From CAWEHU01 sp963808965 (GTDB taxonomy: Bacteria > Pseudomonadota > Alphaproteobacteria > Acetobacterales > Acetobacteraceae), in NCBI GenBank assembly GCA_963808965.1, contig CAWEHU010000017.1, positions 1 through 64,000 on the forward strand: a stretch of 64,000 nucleotides of DNA, in the 5' to 3' direction. Under the pieces are notes generated by a model. The model did no database searches. It was given only the letters and a program-made list of their open reading frames with translations, and had not been told where the DNA came from. The translations under genes and the position numbers were made by a program. Of this stretch, positions 17,079 through 25,388 are shown one piece after another (position 1 is the first letter of the stretch; every line of letters starts with the position of its first letter).

Positions 17079-18055
17079 CCGCTCCTCCCGAGTTCGTAGA
17101 GCGCGACGCCGGCGGCGACGGACACGTTCAGGCTTTCCATTCCGCCGGGCATCGCGAGGCGGGCAACCTCGTCGCAGGTTTCGCGCGTGAGCCGCCGCAG
17201 GCCCGTCCCCTCCGCGCCGAGCACGAGCGCGGTTCGCCGCTCGGCAAGCGCGGGTCCGGATAGCGGCGCGGGCGCGCCAGCGTCGAGGCCGACCACCCAG
17301 ATCCCGGCCGCCTTCAGCGCGATCAGGGTGCGGGTGATATTCACTGCTCTCAGCAACGGCACGGTCTCCAGCGCGCCGGATGCCGCTTTCGCGAGCGCCC
17401 CGGTTTCCTCCGGCGCATTGCGCTCCTGGGTGATCACGGCGGCGGCCCCGAACGCGGCGGCCGAGCGAAGGATCGCGCCGACATTGCGTGGGTCCGTCAC
17501 CTGATCCAGCACCAATACCGGGCCGGGCCGTTCCAGAGCGTGGGCCAAGCTCGGTATCGGCAACGGATCGGCGAGCAGCGCCGCGCCTTGGTGCGCCGTA
17601 TCCCGGCCCAGCAGCTGATCCAGCCGGTTCCGCTCGGCGCGTTCCGGCTGGATCGCCCAAGGTGGTGCGAGCCGGGCGGCGAGGTTTGCCTCGGCCTCCT
17701 CGGTCAGCAGCAGCCGTCGCAGCCGGCGCGCCGGATTGGCGAGCGCCGCCGCGACGGCGTGCTGGCCATAGAGCCAGATCGTGCCGCGCGGGGTCTCGCG
17801 CTGGCTCGCCTGATGCTGGTCGTGTCGGGGGCGGTGGTCATGATCGCGCCCCCGGAACGGCTTCGAGCCGGAAGGCTTTTGGAAGCGGCGCTCCTGACCT
17901 GGAGACTGACCTGCGTTCGGCTGGCGCGGCGCCTCTCCCCGGTGCGGCTCCGGTCCGGATTCCCTTCGGGAAGGGCCGTGTTGCGGCCTTCCCGAATCCC
18001 TGTCCGGATTCGGACGTCTCGGGCCGTCAGGGCGGCCGGAATAAGGGGGCTTCAT
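17075..18055 (-). CDS. rlmB: 23S rRNA (guanosine-2'-O-)-methyltransferase RlmB / TrmH family
   Basis: A SPOUT methyltransferase of 326 residues. All three knotted-fold motifs are present: NVGAILRSAAAF, LVLGAEGTGL and ESLNVSVAAG. The domain starts near residue 91 with TIWLYGQHAV; before it is a long disordered head rich in Arg, Pro, Gln, Gly and His, with several short basic repeats, beginning MKPPYSG at 18055. RlmB methylates the G2251 ribose of 23S rRNA. The head could bind RNA nonspecifically. It lies upstream of, and overlaps, the hydratase gene. Confidence 0.85.
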   Translation of the reverse strand: MKPPYSGRPDGPRRPNPDRDSGRPQHGPSRRESGPEPHRGEAPRQPNAGQSPGQERRFQKPSGSKPFRGRDHDHRPRHDQHQASQRETPRGTIWLYGQHAVAAALANPARRLRRLLLTEEAEANLAARLAPPWAIQPERAERNRLDQLLGRDTAHQGAALLADPLPIPSLAHALERPGPVLVLDQVTDPRNVGAILRSAAAFGAAAVITQERNAPEETGALAKAASGALETVPLLRAVNITRTLIALKAAGIWVVGLDAGAPAPLSGPALAERRTALVLGAEGTGLRRLTRETCDEVARLAMPGGMESLNVSVAAGVALYELGRSG

Positions 18056-18170
18056 GGGCGAAGAGTATGGCCCTCCTCGCCTATCCTGCCCAGATACCCG
18101 GCCTGGACCTGGTGGCTGATCGCGTTGACAAGCACACGGGATCGGCAATAGTGCGCGGCTCCGCACCGCC

Positions 18171-18256
18171 GGAGGGGTGCCCGAGCGGCTAAAGGGGACG
18201 GACTGTAAATCCGTTGGCGCACGCCTACGTTGGTTCGAATCCAACCCCCTCCACCA
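18171..18256 (+). tRNA. tRNA-Tyr (anticodon GUA)
   Basis: A class II tRNA of 86 nt. Acceptor GGAGGGG pairs with CCCCTCC; the anticodon loop is CTGTAAA with GTA; there is a long variable arm (TGGCGCACGCCTACG region), a T loop TTCGAAT, discriminator A and an encoded CCA at 18254-18256. The long variable arm and GTA anticodon mark tRNA-Tyr. Confidence 0.95.
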
Positions 18257-18404
18257 CAGCGCTTAACCACCTCCACACAGCGCCTAGTAGTTGCCGCGTT
18301 GGCAATGGCCTTGAGCTCGGCTTCCGTGATCGAGAACGCGTTGCGGTTGCGGAGCGTCCGGCTGCGAGCAGCAACAGCTTGGGCGCGGTGAGCCGGCCCA
18401 TCCT

Positions 18405-18602
18405 CTACCGCGTCGGATAGGTCCGCGGATACGTGATCTCGTTTGGGGGGCCGGGCGGCGAGGGGGGTCCCTTCTTGCCGCATCCCGCGAGCAGCAGGAG
18501 CGCCGCGAGGAGGGCGAGGGCTGGGCGGCCGACCCCGGTACGGAATGCTTGAATATTCGTCCTGCCGCACGTCGCGGGGGAATCATGAGACCTGCTTGTC
18601 AT
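18405..18602 (-). CDS. Small lipoprotein, LptM-like
   Basis: A 65-residue lipoprotein with a hydrophobic stretch ALALLAALLLLAG and lipobox Cys at 41, followed by GKKGPPSPP and a short Pro-rich tail. The CGKKGP sequence after the lipidated cysteine is the hallmark of LptM (YifL), which helps the LptD outer-membrane LPS translocon mature its disulfides. The length upstream of the hydrophobic stretch is longer than usual, so the true start may be internal, but no good ATG is seen. The usual neighbours argH and lysA are absent here. Confidence 0.55.
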   Translation of the reverse strand: MTSRSHDSPATCGRTNIQAFRTGVGRPALALLAALLLLAGCGKKGPPSPPGPPNEITYPRTYPTR

Positions 18603-18641
18603 GGTGGCCCGAGTGTCGCGGCCCGCCCACCGAGACGCAAG

Positions 18642-19328
18642 CTAGCGGGCGGACTGCGCCGCTGCATCGATCGCGTGCGCCGTGCGCGCTCCGTCACCTC
18701 CGGCGAGCAAACGGCGGGCATCGCCGATTTGGCGAATAAGTTGGGAGTGGCGAAGATCCTGATCGCGCCAGGATGAATCATTGAGCGCGCGGGTCTCGGC
18801 CTTTTCCAGCGCCGTTTGTGCATCCCCCGATCGGCCCCTTGCGACATGCTGGCGCGCCGCGAGCAGATAATCGCGTGCAGTGTGCAGGTGGAGGTGGCGT
18901 GGAGCGCTCACGATTACCTCGTGAACTGGCGGCCGGGGCGTGCGGAGGGGCGGGTTGTAGAAGGGCCAATCGGCTCCGGGGAGGGCGGGGCCGGCCTCCG
19001 GTGCGCTCACGGCGTGACTTGCGGTCACAAGGCTCGCTTCTTCCGCCTGCTTCTGGCTGTGTAGCGTGCCCAGTTCGGCGCGAGCCTGATCGGCCATCAT
19101 CCGAAGCGATGCCACGTCAGCGGCATTCGTGCTGATCTGTTCCTCGAGCCGGCCGATCTCGGCCCGCATCGACTCGCGCGGGTCGGCGGGTCGATTTCCC
19201 ATGAGAGTGAGAAGCGCCAGCGGGGCCGCGATCGCCACCACCGCGCCCCCGATGATTCGGCGTCTCCACGGGTTGGGCAGTGTGACAACACGCCAGTGCA
19301 GGCCTGTCCGTCGCAGCGATTTTTCCAT
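18642..19328 (-). CDS. Membrane-anchored coiled-coil hypothetical protein
   Basis: A 228-residue protein starting at the ATG at 19328 (MEKSLRRTG). One membrane helix near residues 25-45 (IIGGAVVAIAAPLALLTL) is followed by a periplasmic coiled coil (RAEIGRLEEQISTNAADV...) and a C-terminal helical region, AARQHVARGRSGDAQTALEKAE, that looks TPR-like. I do not recognise a named family. The layout resembles envelope-spanning accessory proteins. The small lipoprotein gene starts 40 bp downstream on the same strand, suggesting co-transcription. Confidence 0.55.
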   Translation of the reverse strand: MEKSLRRTGLHWRVVTLPNPWRRRIIGGAVVAIAAPLALLTLMGNRPADPRESMRAEIGRLEEQISTNAADVASLRMMADQARAELGTLHSQKQAEEASLVTASHAVSAPEAGPALPGADWPFYNPPLRTPRPPVHEVIVSAPRHLHLHTARDYLLAARQHVARGRSGDAQTALEKAETRALNDSSWRDQDLRHSQLIRQIGDARRLLAGGDGARTAHAIDAAAQSAR

Positions 19329-19442
19329 CCGGCACCCCGCGCCGATGCCAGTGAACAATAATCACGCGGCGCTGCTCAAGATAAGAATGTCGCAAACGCC
19401 CGGTTCCCTCGCCGAAGCTCGCCCGCCGCGTTCGGGGTCCGG

Positions 19443-20613
19443 TTACAGCATTCGCTGCAAGATGATCTTTTGCACGTCCGACGTGCCCTCATAGATCTGG
19501 CAGACGCGCACATCGCGATAAATCCGCTCCACCGGATAATCCGCCAGGTATCCGTAGCCGCCGAGTGTCTGGATCGCGGCGGTGCAGATCGCCTCGGCCG
19601 CTTCAGAGGCGTAGAGTTTGGCCATGCAGGCGGCTTCCAGCGCGTTCTGGCCGCTCGCCTTGATGCGGGCGGCGTACAGCACGAGCTGGCGAGCCGCTTC
19701 GAGCCGCGTCTTGGCTTCGACGAGCCGAAACCCGACCCCCTGGTGTTCGACGATCGGTTTGCCGAAGGCCCGGCGCTCGCGCGCATAGCCGATCGCGTAG
19801 TCCAGCGCGGCACGGGCCATGCCGACGCTCTGCGCCGCGATGCCGATGCGGCCCGATTCCAGCGTTGCCAGCGCGATACGATAGCCCTCGCCCTCCGACC
19901 CGATGCGCTGGTCCTCGGCTACCTCCATATCCTCGAATGACAGGGCGCAGGTCTCGGACGCCTTCTGCCCGAGCTTCTCTTCCTTGCGGGCAACGATGTA
20001 ACCGGGAGCGTCCTTCGCGACGATGAAGGCGGAGAGCCCCTTTTTTCCAGCCTCCGGGTCAGTAACGGCGAACAGTACCCGTGCTGCCTTGAATGGAGGC
20101 GCTCGAAATGAACTGCTTGCTGCCGTTTATGACGTAGCGATCACCGCGGCGCACCGCCCGCGTCCGGAGCGCCGCGGCGTCGGAGCCCGCTTGCGGCTCG
20201 GTCAGCGCGAACGAGCCAACATGCGCGCCCGTCGCGAGCGGGCGCAGCCAGCGATCCTTCTGGGCGTCGGTGCCGAATTTCTCGACCACGATGCAGGTGG
20301 GCGAGTTATGGACGCTGACGAGCGTGGAGACCGAGCCGTCCCCGGCGGCGATCTCCTCGAGGAGCAGCGCGTATGTGATGGGGTCGATCTCCGACCCGTC
20401 CCACGCGGCGGAGGTGGTCGCGCCGAGGAACCCCAGCTCGCCCATCTCGCGGATGATTTCAGGCTCTATGCAGCCGGCTTTCTCGCGTTCGGCGGCGTGG
20501 GGTGCGAGACGGTCCTGCGCGAATTTGCGAGCGGTTTCTATAACAAGCGAGTCAAGCTTCGGCTGCGTGATCCAGCATCGGACCTTTCCCTCCGAGCGGC
20601 AGCGGCCCGGCAA
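19443..20613 (-). CDS. Acyl-CoA dehydrogenase (frameshift)
   Basis: About 389 residues when joined, with the normal acyl-CoA dehydrogenase layout: an N-terminal helical domain (GELGFLGATTS, TLVSVHNSPTCIVVEKFG), the FAD-facing GSFALTEPQAGSDA and INGSKQFISSA motifs, then LFAVTDPEAGKKG, EKLGQKASETCALSFEDM and the C-terminal QTLGGYGYLADYPVERIYRD and YEGTSDVQK blocks. The frame is lost near 20092 right after FISSA; one base is extra or missing. It is an FAD enzyme of fatty or branched acyl-CoA oxidation. Which acyl chain is used cannot be told. Confidence 0.85.
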
Positions 20614-20724
20614 TCTCTGTGCCGCGAGCCCGACTGAAGTGTCTGCGGCCGTGGCAGCCGTGTCCAGGCCCGGGCCGTGCCCGTTTACGCGCGCACACGC
20701 TCCCTTGTCCGGAGCGCGCCGAGA

Positions 20725-21105
20725 TCAGGCGGATGCTGGCGCGCGTTTGAAGGTCAGCTTGATGCCGCCTCGGCCGGCGATCTTGCCACCCGTGCCGAGG
20801 ATGCTGACCTGTCCCTCCGAGCTGATCTCGATCGATAGCTCGACGACCTCGAGCTGGACGCGTGACTCCGCGCGGGTTTGATCGAATACGTCGCCGACGA
20901 CCGACACGAGCTCGCCGATCTGCCGCTTCAGATCGCCCGCGCTGATCTGGACTCGTTGCGTCAGGCTCTTGCGTGTCTGCTGGACCTCGGTCGACCCGAA
21001 TCCGCCACCGACGTCTTGGCTGCTTCGCCCACCCTCCGCCACCTCCACCGTCTCGGTCGTCTCCACATCCGTGAGCACCCAGATCGCAGCCGGTTCGCCG
21101 CTCAT
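20725..21105 (-). CDS. Pepco-like domain protein, partner of the caspase-like gene
   Basis: A 126-residue cytoplasmic protein (starts MSGEPAAIWVL at 21105 behind GGGAGGAA). The C-terminal half has the pattern seen in Pepco (peptidase-co-occurring) domains: VVELSIEISSEGQVSILG, then GGIKLTFKRAP. Related small TRYCO/Pepco-type domains occur beside trypsin- or caspase-like proteases in bacterial conflict systems and are thought to bind or restrain the protease. Here it follows the caspase-like gene by 40 bp on the same strand. The family call is by eye. Confidence 0.6.
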   Translation of the reverse strand: MSGEPAAIWVLTDVETTETVEVAEGGRSSQDVGGGFGSTEVQQTRKSLTQRVQISAGDLKRQIGELVSVVGDVFDQTRAESRVQLEVVELSIEISSEGQVSILGTGGKIAGRGGIKLTFKRAPASA

Positions 21106-21145
21106 GCTTTCCTCCCGCTGACCCGCTTTCACCTCGTATCGCCCG

Positions 21146-23182
21146 CTACGCCGAAAAGGCCACGCGAAGCCCGATGCGGCCTTGCCATCCGCGTTCGGTG
21201 ACGGCGATGCTGTCGCGATACGCGGAACGGCAGATGGCCGGATTGTGCGACCACGACCCGCCGCGCAGGATGCGGTAGTCGCGCGGCCCGTCGAGATTCG
21301 GGCCGCCATCGAGCGGCGCGCCGGCGTAGCTGCCCGTCGCGACGTCCTGACAGAACTCCCAAACATTTCCGTGCATATCGTAAAGACCGAACGCGTTGCG
21401 CGGGAACGTGCCGGCGCGCGTCGTAGTGCCGCGAAACACGCCCGTCGGGCCGTACCCGTATGAACCGGCCCCATAACGCATTCCGTCGTAGACGTCCGAG
21501 GCGATGCTCACGCCGTCGCTGTCGCCGCAGACCGCCCCGCCGATTCCGCAGTAATTCGCCAACGCGGGCGTAAGTGTCGGCCCGAAGCTGAACGGCGTGT
21601 CCGACCCGGCCCGGCACGCATACTCCCATTCGGCCTCGCTCGGCAGGCGGTATGGGCGGCCGGTGAGTGCGGCGAGACGCCCGCAGAACTCATCAGCGTC
21701 GTTCCAGCTGACGGTTTCGACCGGAAGATCGATCCCTTTGAACGAGGACGGAGCCGGATCGAGGTCGCGACTGATCTTGGCCGGATGCGCCCGCACGACC
21801 GCCGACCATTGTGCCTGAGTGACCGGCGAAGCAGCCATGAAGAAGGCGGCGAGCGAGACGTGATGTTGCGGTCCTTCGTTGGACCGCCGCTCCGGCTCGT
21901 CCCCCGGCGAGCCCATGGTGAAGCTGCCTCCGGGCAGCGCGATCATCTCCAAACTTTCGCCAGTCCCGAGCACTTCAGTGAAGGTTCCGGCGCTGCGCTG
22001 CTCCGGCGCCGACCGGACGCCCTTGGCGTCGACCGTGACCGTCTCGAACGTCATGGTCCGGGGCGTCGGGCGGTGAAGTCGTCTCAGCACCGCGGGCGCG
22101 ACGACCGCAGAGGCGGCGCCCGCTGCCGCAATTCCCGCCAGCCCCAGCGTGCGCCTCCGGGTCAGTTGCTTCGGCCAAAGAACGCCTCGTGGCCAACGGG
22201 CGGGGAGGGGTTCCGGCCGGGGCTTGGCCGCGGAGTCGGTGACGGAACCCGCGCCGGTTCCCGAGCGCGCGCCCGATTGTTTCAGAGCGATGCGCTTGAT
22301 CGCTTCGTGCGCTTGCGGATCGGTTGCCGAGACCGCGATCACTCGCCACCAAAGTTGCTCGGCGGTTTCCAGATCGCCGTCCGCCTCGGCTTGCAGGGCG
22401 TCCAGCTTGATCGGCGCGACATCCTCAAGAGTGGCGAATCGGGGCAGCAGGATCAGGTGCCGCTTCTCGATCGGCTCGGCGTTCGTGTAGGGGGTTTGGC
22501 GCGGCCGGCGGTAACGAGTGCAAAGCTCGGGCACCCGGAAGCGCAGATACTGGTCGAGCCGTTCGACCGTGGCGCAATTGCTCTCGCCTTGCAGCCGCAA
22601 TCCTTGCAGCAACGTGTGCGTGAAAGCGCCATGCTGCAATTCTGCGATCTCGTACGAACGCTCGCTCGGGCTGCATGAGGAAATCGTCACGACACCGCTC
22701 TGCCGCTCGGCGCCGATGCCTTGTCCCTCCCGCGCTCCCTCATTGCGGCAGGCATCCAGCAGCAGCACAACGTTCTCGGCGCCCGACCGGCGCAGCCGCT
22801 CGGCGACGTAGGCTACCGGGATCGCCGTCTCCTCGACATTGCCGGGATCGGCGTCGATCGGCATCAGGTAATCGCGGTCCCGCTCGCGCTTGCCGTGCCC
22901 GGCGAAGAAGAACCAGAAATTATCAGCCGGTTTCAGAAACCTTTGCTCGAACCGGACACGCAGGAACCGGCGCATGGTGCCAAGTGTCGGAACGGCCTGG
23001 ATCGGCTCGCCGAAATCCGTTTGGATCGGCGGTGCATCGTTAGCGAAGAAATAGACCTTCGCGAAGCCGACCTCCTTCTCGAAGAAGTCACGCAGCGCCG
23101 TTGCGTCGGCTTTCGCGTATTCCAGGGACTGCAAATTATCGTAGCGGTCGATGCCGATGCAAACCGCCCAGTTCTCGCTCAT
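21146..23182 (-). CDS. Caspase-like peptidase (C14) fused to an FGE-sulfatase domain
   Basis: A 678-residue two-domain protein. Residues 1-250 form a caspase-like domain: strand WAVCIGIDRY, catalytic His96 in FFFAGHGKRERDRDYL and Cys145 in VLLLDACRN. A linker with TPR-like LEAD (EADGDLETAEQLWW) leads to a basic hydrophobic stretch at about 341-367 (TRRRTLGLAGIAAAGAASA), either a membrane anchor or a Tat-like signal. Residues ~408-678 are an FGE-sulfatase fold (GGSFTMGSPGDEP, VSWNDADEFCGRL, LPSEAEWEYACRAG, NVWEFCQD, ILRGGSW, IGLRVAF). Metacaspase/FGE fusions are known in bacterial conflict and signalling proteins. The FGE part appears to lack the two active-site cysteines of true formylglycine enzymes, so it may bind rather than modify targets. 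Confidence 0.88.
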   Translation of the reverse strand: MSENWAVCIGIDRYDNLQSLEYAKADATALRDFFEKEVGFAKVYFFANDAPPIQTDFGEPIQAVPTLGTMRRFLRVRFEQRFLKPADNFWFFFAGHGKRERDRDYLMPIDADPGNVEETAIPVAYVAERLRRSGAENVVLLLDACRNEGAREGQGIGAERQSGVVTISSCSPSERSYEIAELQHGAFTHTLLQGLRLQGESNCATVERLDQYLRFRVPELCTRYRRPRQTPYTNAEPIEKRHLILLPRFATLEDVAPIKLDALQAEADGDLETAEQLWWRVIAVSATDPQAHEAIKRIALKQSGARSGTGAGSVTDSAAKPRPEPLPARWPRGVLWPKQLTRRRTLGLAGIAAAGAASAVVAPAVLRRLHRPTPRTMTFETVTVDAKGVRSAPEQRSAGTFTEVLGTGESLEMIALPGGSFTMGSPGDEPERRSNEGPQHHVSLAAFFMAASPVTQAQWSAVVRAHPAKISRDLDPAPSSFKGIDLPVETVSWNDADEFCGRLAALTGRPYRLPSEAEWEYACRAGSDTPFSFGPTLTPALANYCGIGGAVCGDSDGVSIASDVYDGMRYGAGSYGYGPTGVFRGTTTRAGTFPRNAFGLYDMHGNVWEFCQDVATGSYAGAPLDGGPNLDGPRDYRILRGGSWSHNPAICRSAYRDSIAVTERGWQGRIGLRVAFSA

Positions 23183-23360
23183 GCCGGAGCGTCCTTTCGC
23201 AGCCGGGACAAGCGTTCACGGTGCCGCTGTCTGTAGCGCAAGAACGTTTCTCCTGGCGGCCATAGCGGTCTTTCCGATATTATCCTGGCCGATTACCGGT
23301 TAGTAGGCTCAATCGCCTCGTCCGGCCCGCCTGTCGGCGACGCGATCGAAGGAGCATCCC

Positions 23361-23837
23361 ATGAGGATTCTGCTTCCCGCTCTGGCCGCGGTATTGACCG
23401 CATCGATCATCCAGCCGGCTCCGGGTTCGGCAGCCACGCGATCGTCACCCGGAAGCTGCATCGGTTCGGCCGTTTGCACAGCAATGCAGGCCGGGAACGT
23501 ATTGCTCGCCGCCGGGCATGGCGGGGGAATGGGCGGCGGCGGGGGCGGCATGGGTGGAACCGGCGGGGGCATGGGCGGCGGCACCGGCGGCGGTATGGGC
23601 GGCGGGACTGGCGGCGGTATGGGCGGGACCGGCGGCGGAATGGGTGGCGGCTCGGGCATGGGAACGGGCGGGAGCGGCGCTGGCTCGGGCAGCAGCGCGG
23701 GCAGCTTGAACGGTGAGCGGCACTGGTATCAATGCGTCACCCCGTTCGGACGCTGCTCCTACGCGGCCAGTGGCTCGCCGTCCAAAGGCGATTCCTGTTA
23801 CTGCGCGAGCGCCCAAAGCCCCGGCAAGATCGAGTAG
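23361..23837 (+). CDS. Secreted glycine-rich protein with C-terminal cysteine knot-like tail
   Basis: A 158-residue protein with a signal peptide (MRILLPALAAVLTAS, cleavage near GSA). A low-complexity segment of repeated GGGMGGGTGGG units with methionines spans residues ~53-108. The tail contains WYQCVTPFGRCSY and DSCYCAS, four cysteines that could form two disulfides. An upstream pair of cysteines (GSCIGSAVC) may add a third. I do not recognise the family. Glycine/methionine-rich secreted proteins can be surface or structural components. It is divergent from the caspase-like gene, sharing a 178-bp upstream region. Confidence 0.6.
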   Translation: MRILLPALAAVLTASIIQPAPGSAATRSSPGSCIGSAVCTAMQAGNVLLAAGHGGGMGGGGGGMGGTGGGMGGGTGGGMGGGTGGGMGGTGGGMGGGSGMGTGGSGAGSGSSAGSLNGERHWYQCVTPFGRCSYAASGSPSKGDSCYCASAQSPGKIE

Positions 23838-23855
23838 GCAGGCGCGGTCTGGCTG

Positions 23856-24678
23856 CTACCGCGGCCGAAGCGAATAGGTCTCCGCCGCGCCCGGAAACGC
23901 TCCGGCGCGCACATCTCCCGCATAGGCGGCAGCGGCGGAGGAGATTACGTCGCGAAGCGCGCCGTAGCGGCGCACGAAACGTGGCGTCCACTCGAACATG
24001 CCGAGCATGTCATCCGTTACCAGGATCTGCCCGTCGCAAGCGGGCGAGGCGCCGATACCGATGGTCGGCACGGCCACTTCCTGCGTGATTTCGGTCGCCA
24101 AGTCATGCGCGACACCTTCGACGACGATCGCGAAAGCACCCGCCCGCTCGGTCGCCCGTGCCTCGGCCAGCACCCGATTGCGCTCGGCGGTGGAGCGGCC
24201 CTTGGCGCGGAAACCCCCCTCGACATGCGTTGCCTGAGGGCGCAGGCCGACATGACCGAGCACCGGAATGCCGCGCTGGACGAGGAAGGCCACCGTCGCC
24301 GCGATCGCCTCGCTCGAACTCGACTTTAATGGCCTGACAGCCCGTCTCCTGCATCACCCGAACCGAGGACCGGAACGCGGCTTCCGGGCTTTCCTCGTAG
24401 GAGCCGAAAGGCAGATCGACGACGACCAGCGCGCGCGTCGAACCCCGCATGACGGCTTGCCCGTGCAGGATCATCATCTCGAGGCTCACCCCGACCGTGT
24501 TGGGCAATCCGTGCAGAACCATGCCGACGGAATCCCCGACAAGCAGCAGATCGACATGCGGGTCGAGCAGCTCGGCCATCGGGGCGGTGTACGCGGTCAG
24601 ACACACGATCTTCTCGCCACCCTTGCGTGCCGCGATCTCGGGGGCGGTCATGCGTTTGGTGACGCCGTGCTTCGACAT
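23856..24678 (-). CDS. panB: 3-methyl-2-oxobutanoate hydroxymethyltransferase (frameshift)
   Basis: PanB (ketopantoate hydroxymethyltransferase), the first step of pantothenate synthesis: transfer of a hydroxymethyl group from methylene-THF to 2-oxoisovalerate. The metal-binding and substrate blocks are readable: CLTAYTAPMAELLD, LLLVGDSVGMVLHG, AIKVE, then GIPVLGHVGLRPQ, FAIVVEGVAH, PTIGIGASPACDGQILVTDD and FVRRY. The frame is broken near 24318 inside the family core, after AIKVEF, by one base. Because the enzyme is normally needed for pantothenate synthesis, an assembly indel is the better explanation. It is the last gene of a four-gene minus-strand run. Confidence 0.85.
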
Positions 24679-24693
24679 GGGACGTTTCCGTCG

Positions 24694-25372
24694 CTACATG
24701 ATTCCGGTCTTGCCGAATATCGCTTCGGTCGTCTGGCCGCGCTCGATCATGGCGCGAACCTCACCTTCGCCGGCCACCTTGGCCAGCGCCTCGCGAACGA
24801 TATCGGCCGCATGGGCGTGAGGGATCGCGAGCACGCCGTCAATATCGCCCACGATCACGTCACCGGGATGGACCTCTACGCCGTTGGAAAACGCGACGGG
24901 GCAGCGGAAGTCGATCACGCGGCCGCGCAGGCGTTGATCCTGCGCATAGCTGCCGCGGGAGAAAACGGGAAAGCCGAGGCCGGCGGATTTCCTTCGTGTC
25001 GCGGTGAAACCCGTCCAGCACGGCGCCAGCCGCTCCCAGCGTCTTGGCTCTGGCGCTCATCAGCCCACCCCACAGCGCGTAACGGAGCGAAGCCCCGGTC
25101 GCGATGTAGACCTCGTTCGGCTTGAGTTCGTCGAGGGCGCGCAACATGAGGCCGAACGGTTCGCGCTGGCCGTTATGGCCGACCATCTCGCCGGCGCAGT
25201 CCGCTTCCAGCACGGGCATGGCGCGGCCGACCAGAACCGTGTCCGGCGTGAGAGCGCGGATTTCCGGCGGAAGGAATTGCCGGGTGAATCCCGCGGCGTC
25301 CAGCACATCCCCGATCGCCGCCGTGAACAGACGCTCGCGAATGATCGCGAAGATGTCGGCGTGATCGCTCAT
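24694..25372 (-). CDS. RraA family protein (4-hydroxy-4-methyl-2-oxoglutarate aldolase-like, frameshift)
   Basis: About 226 residues in the RraA/HMG aldolase family. Family landmarks are AAIGDVLDAAG, GRAMPVLEAD, RAKTLGAAGAVLDGFHRDTKEI, and after the shift GFPVFSRGSYAQD, VHPGDVIVGDIDGVLAIP. Members either are divalent-metal aldolases of 4-hydroxy-4-methyl-2-oxoglutarate type or, in RraA proper, bind RNase E. The frame changes near 24980. The gene lies 16 bp after the CoA-transferase stop and 15 bp before panB, so it is in the same operon; a small-molecule lyase role is more plausible than RNase control in that setting. Confidence 0.78.
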
Positions 25373-25388
25373 CCAGCCGGTCTCCGTC

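Noticed and set aside
16281..17660. Long 459-residue minus-strand frame covering the hydratase and upstream
   Set aside because: Only the part from 17078 is family-like; the N-terminal part is the shadow of rlmB in another frame.
23510..23690. Tandem GGC-rich repeat considered as a CRISPR or minisatellite
   Set aside because: No spacers and irregular unit lengths; it is the glycine-rich coding part of a secreted protein.
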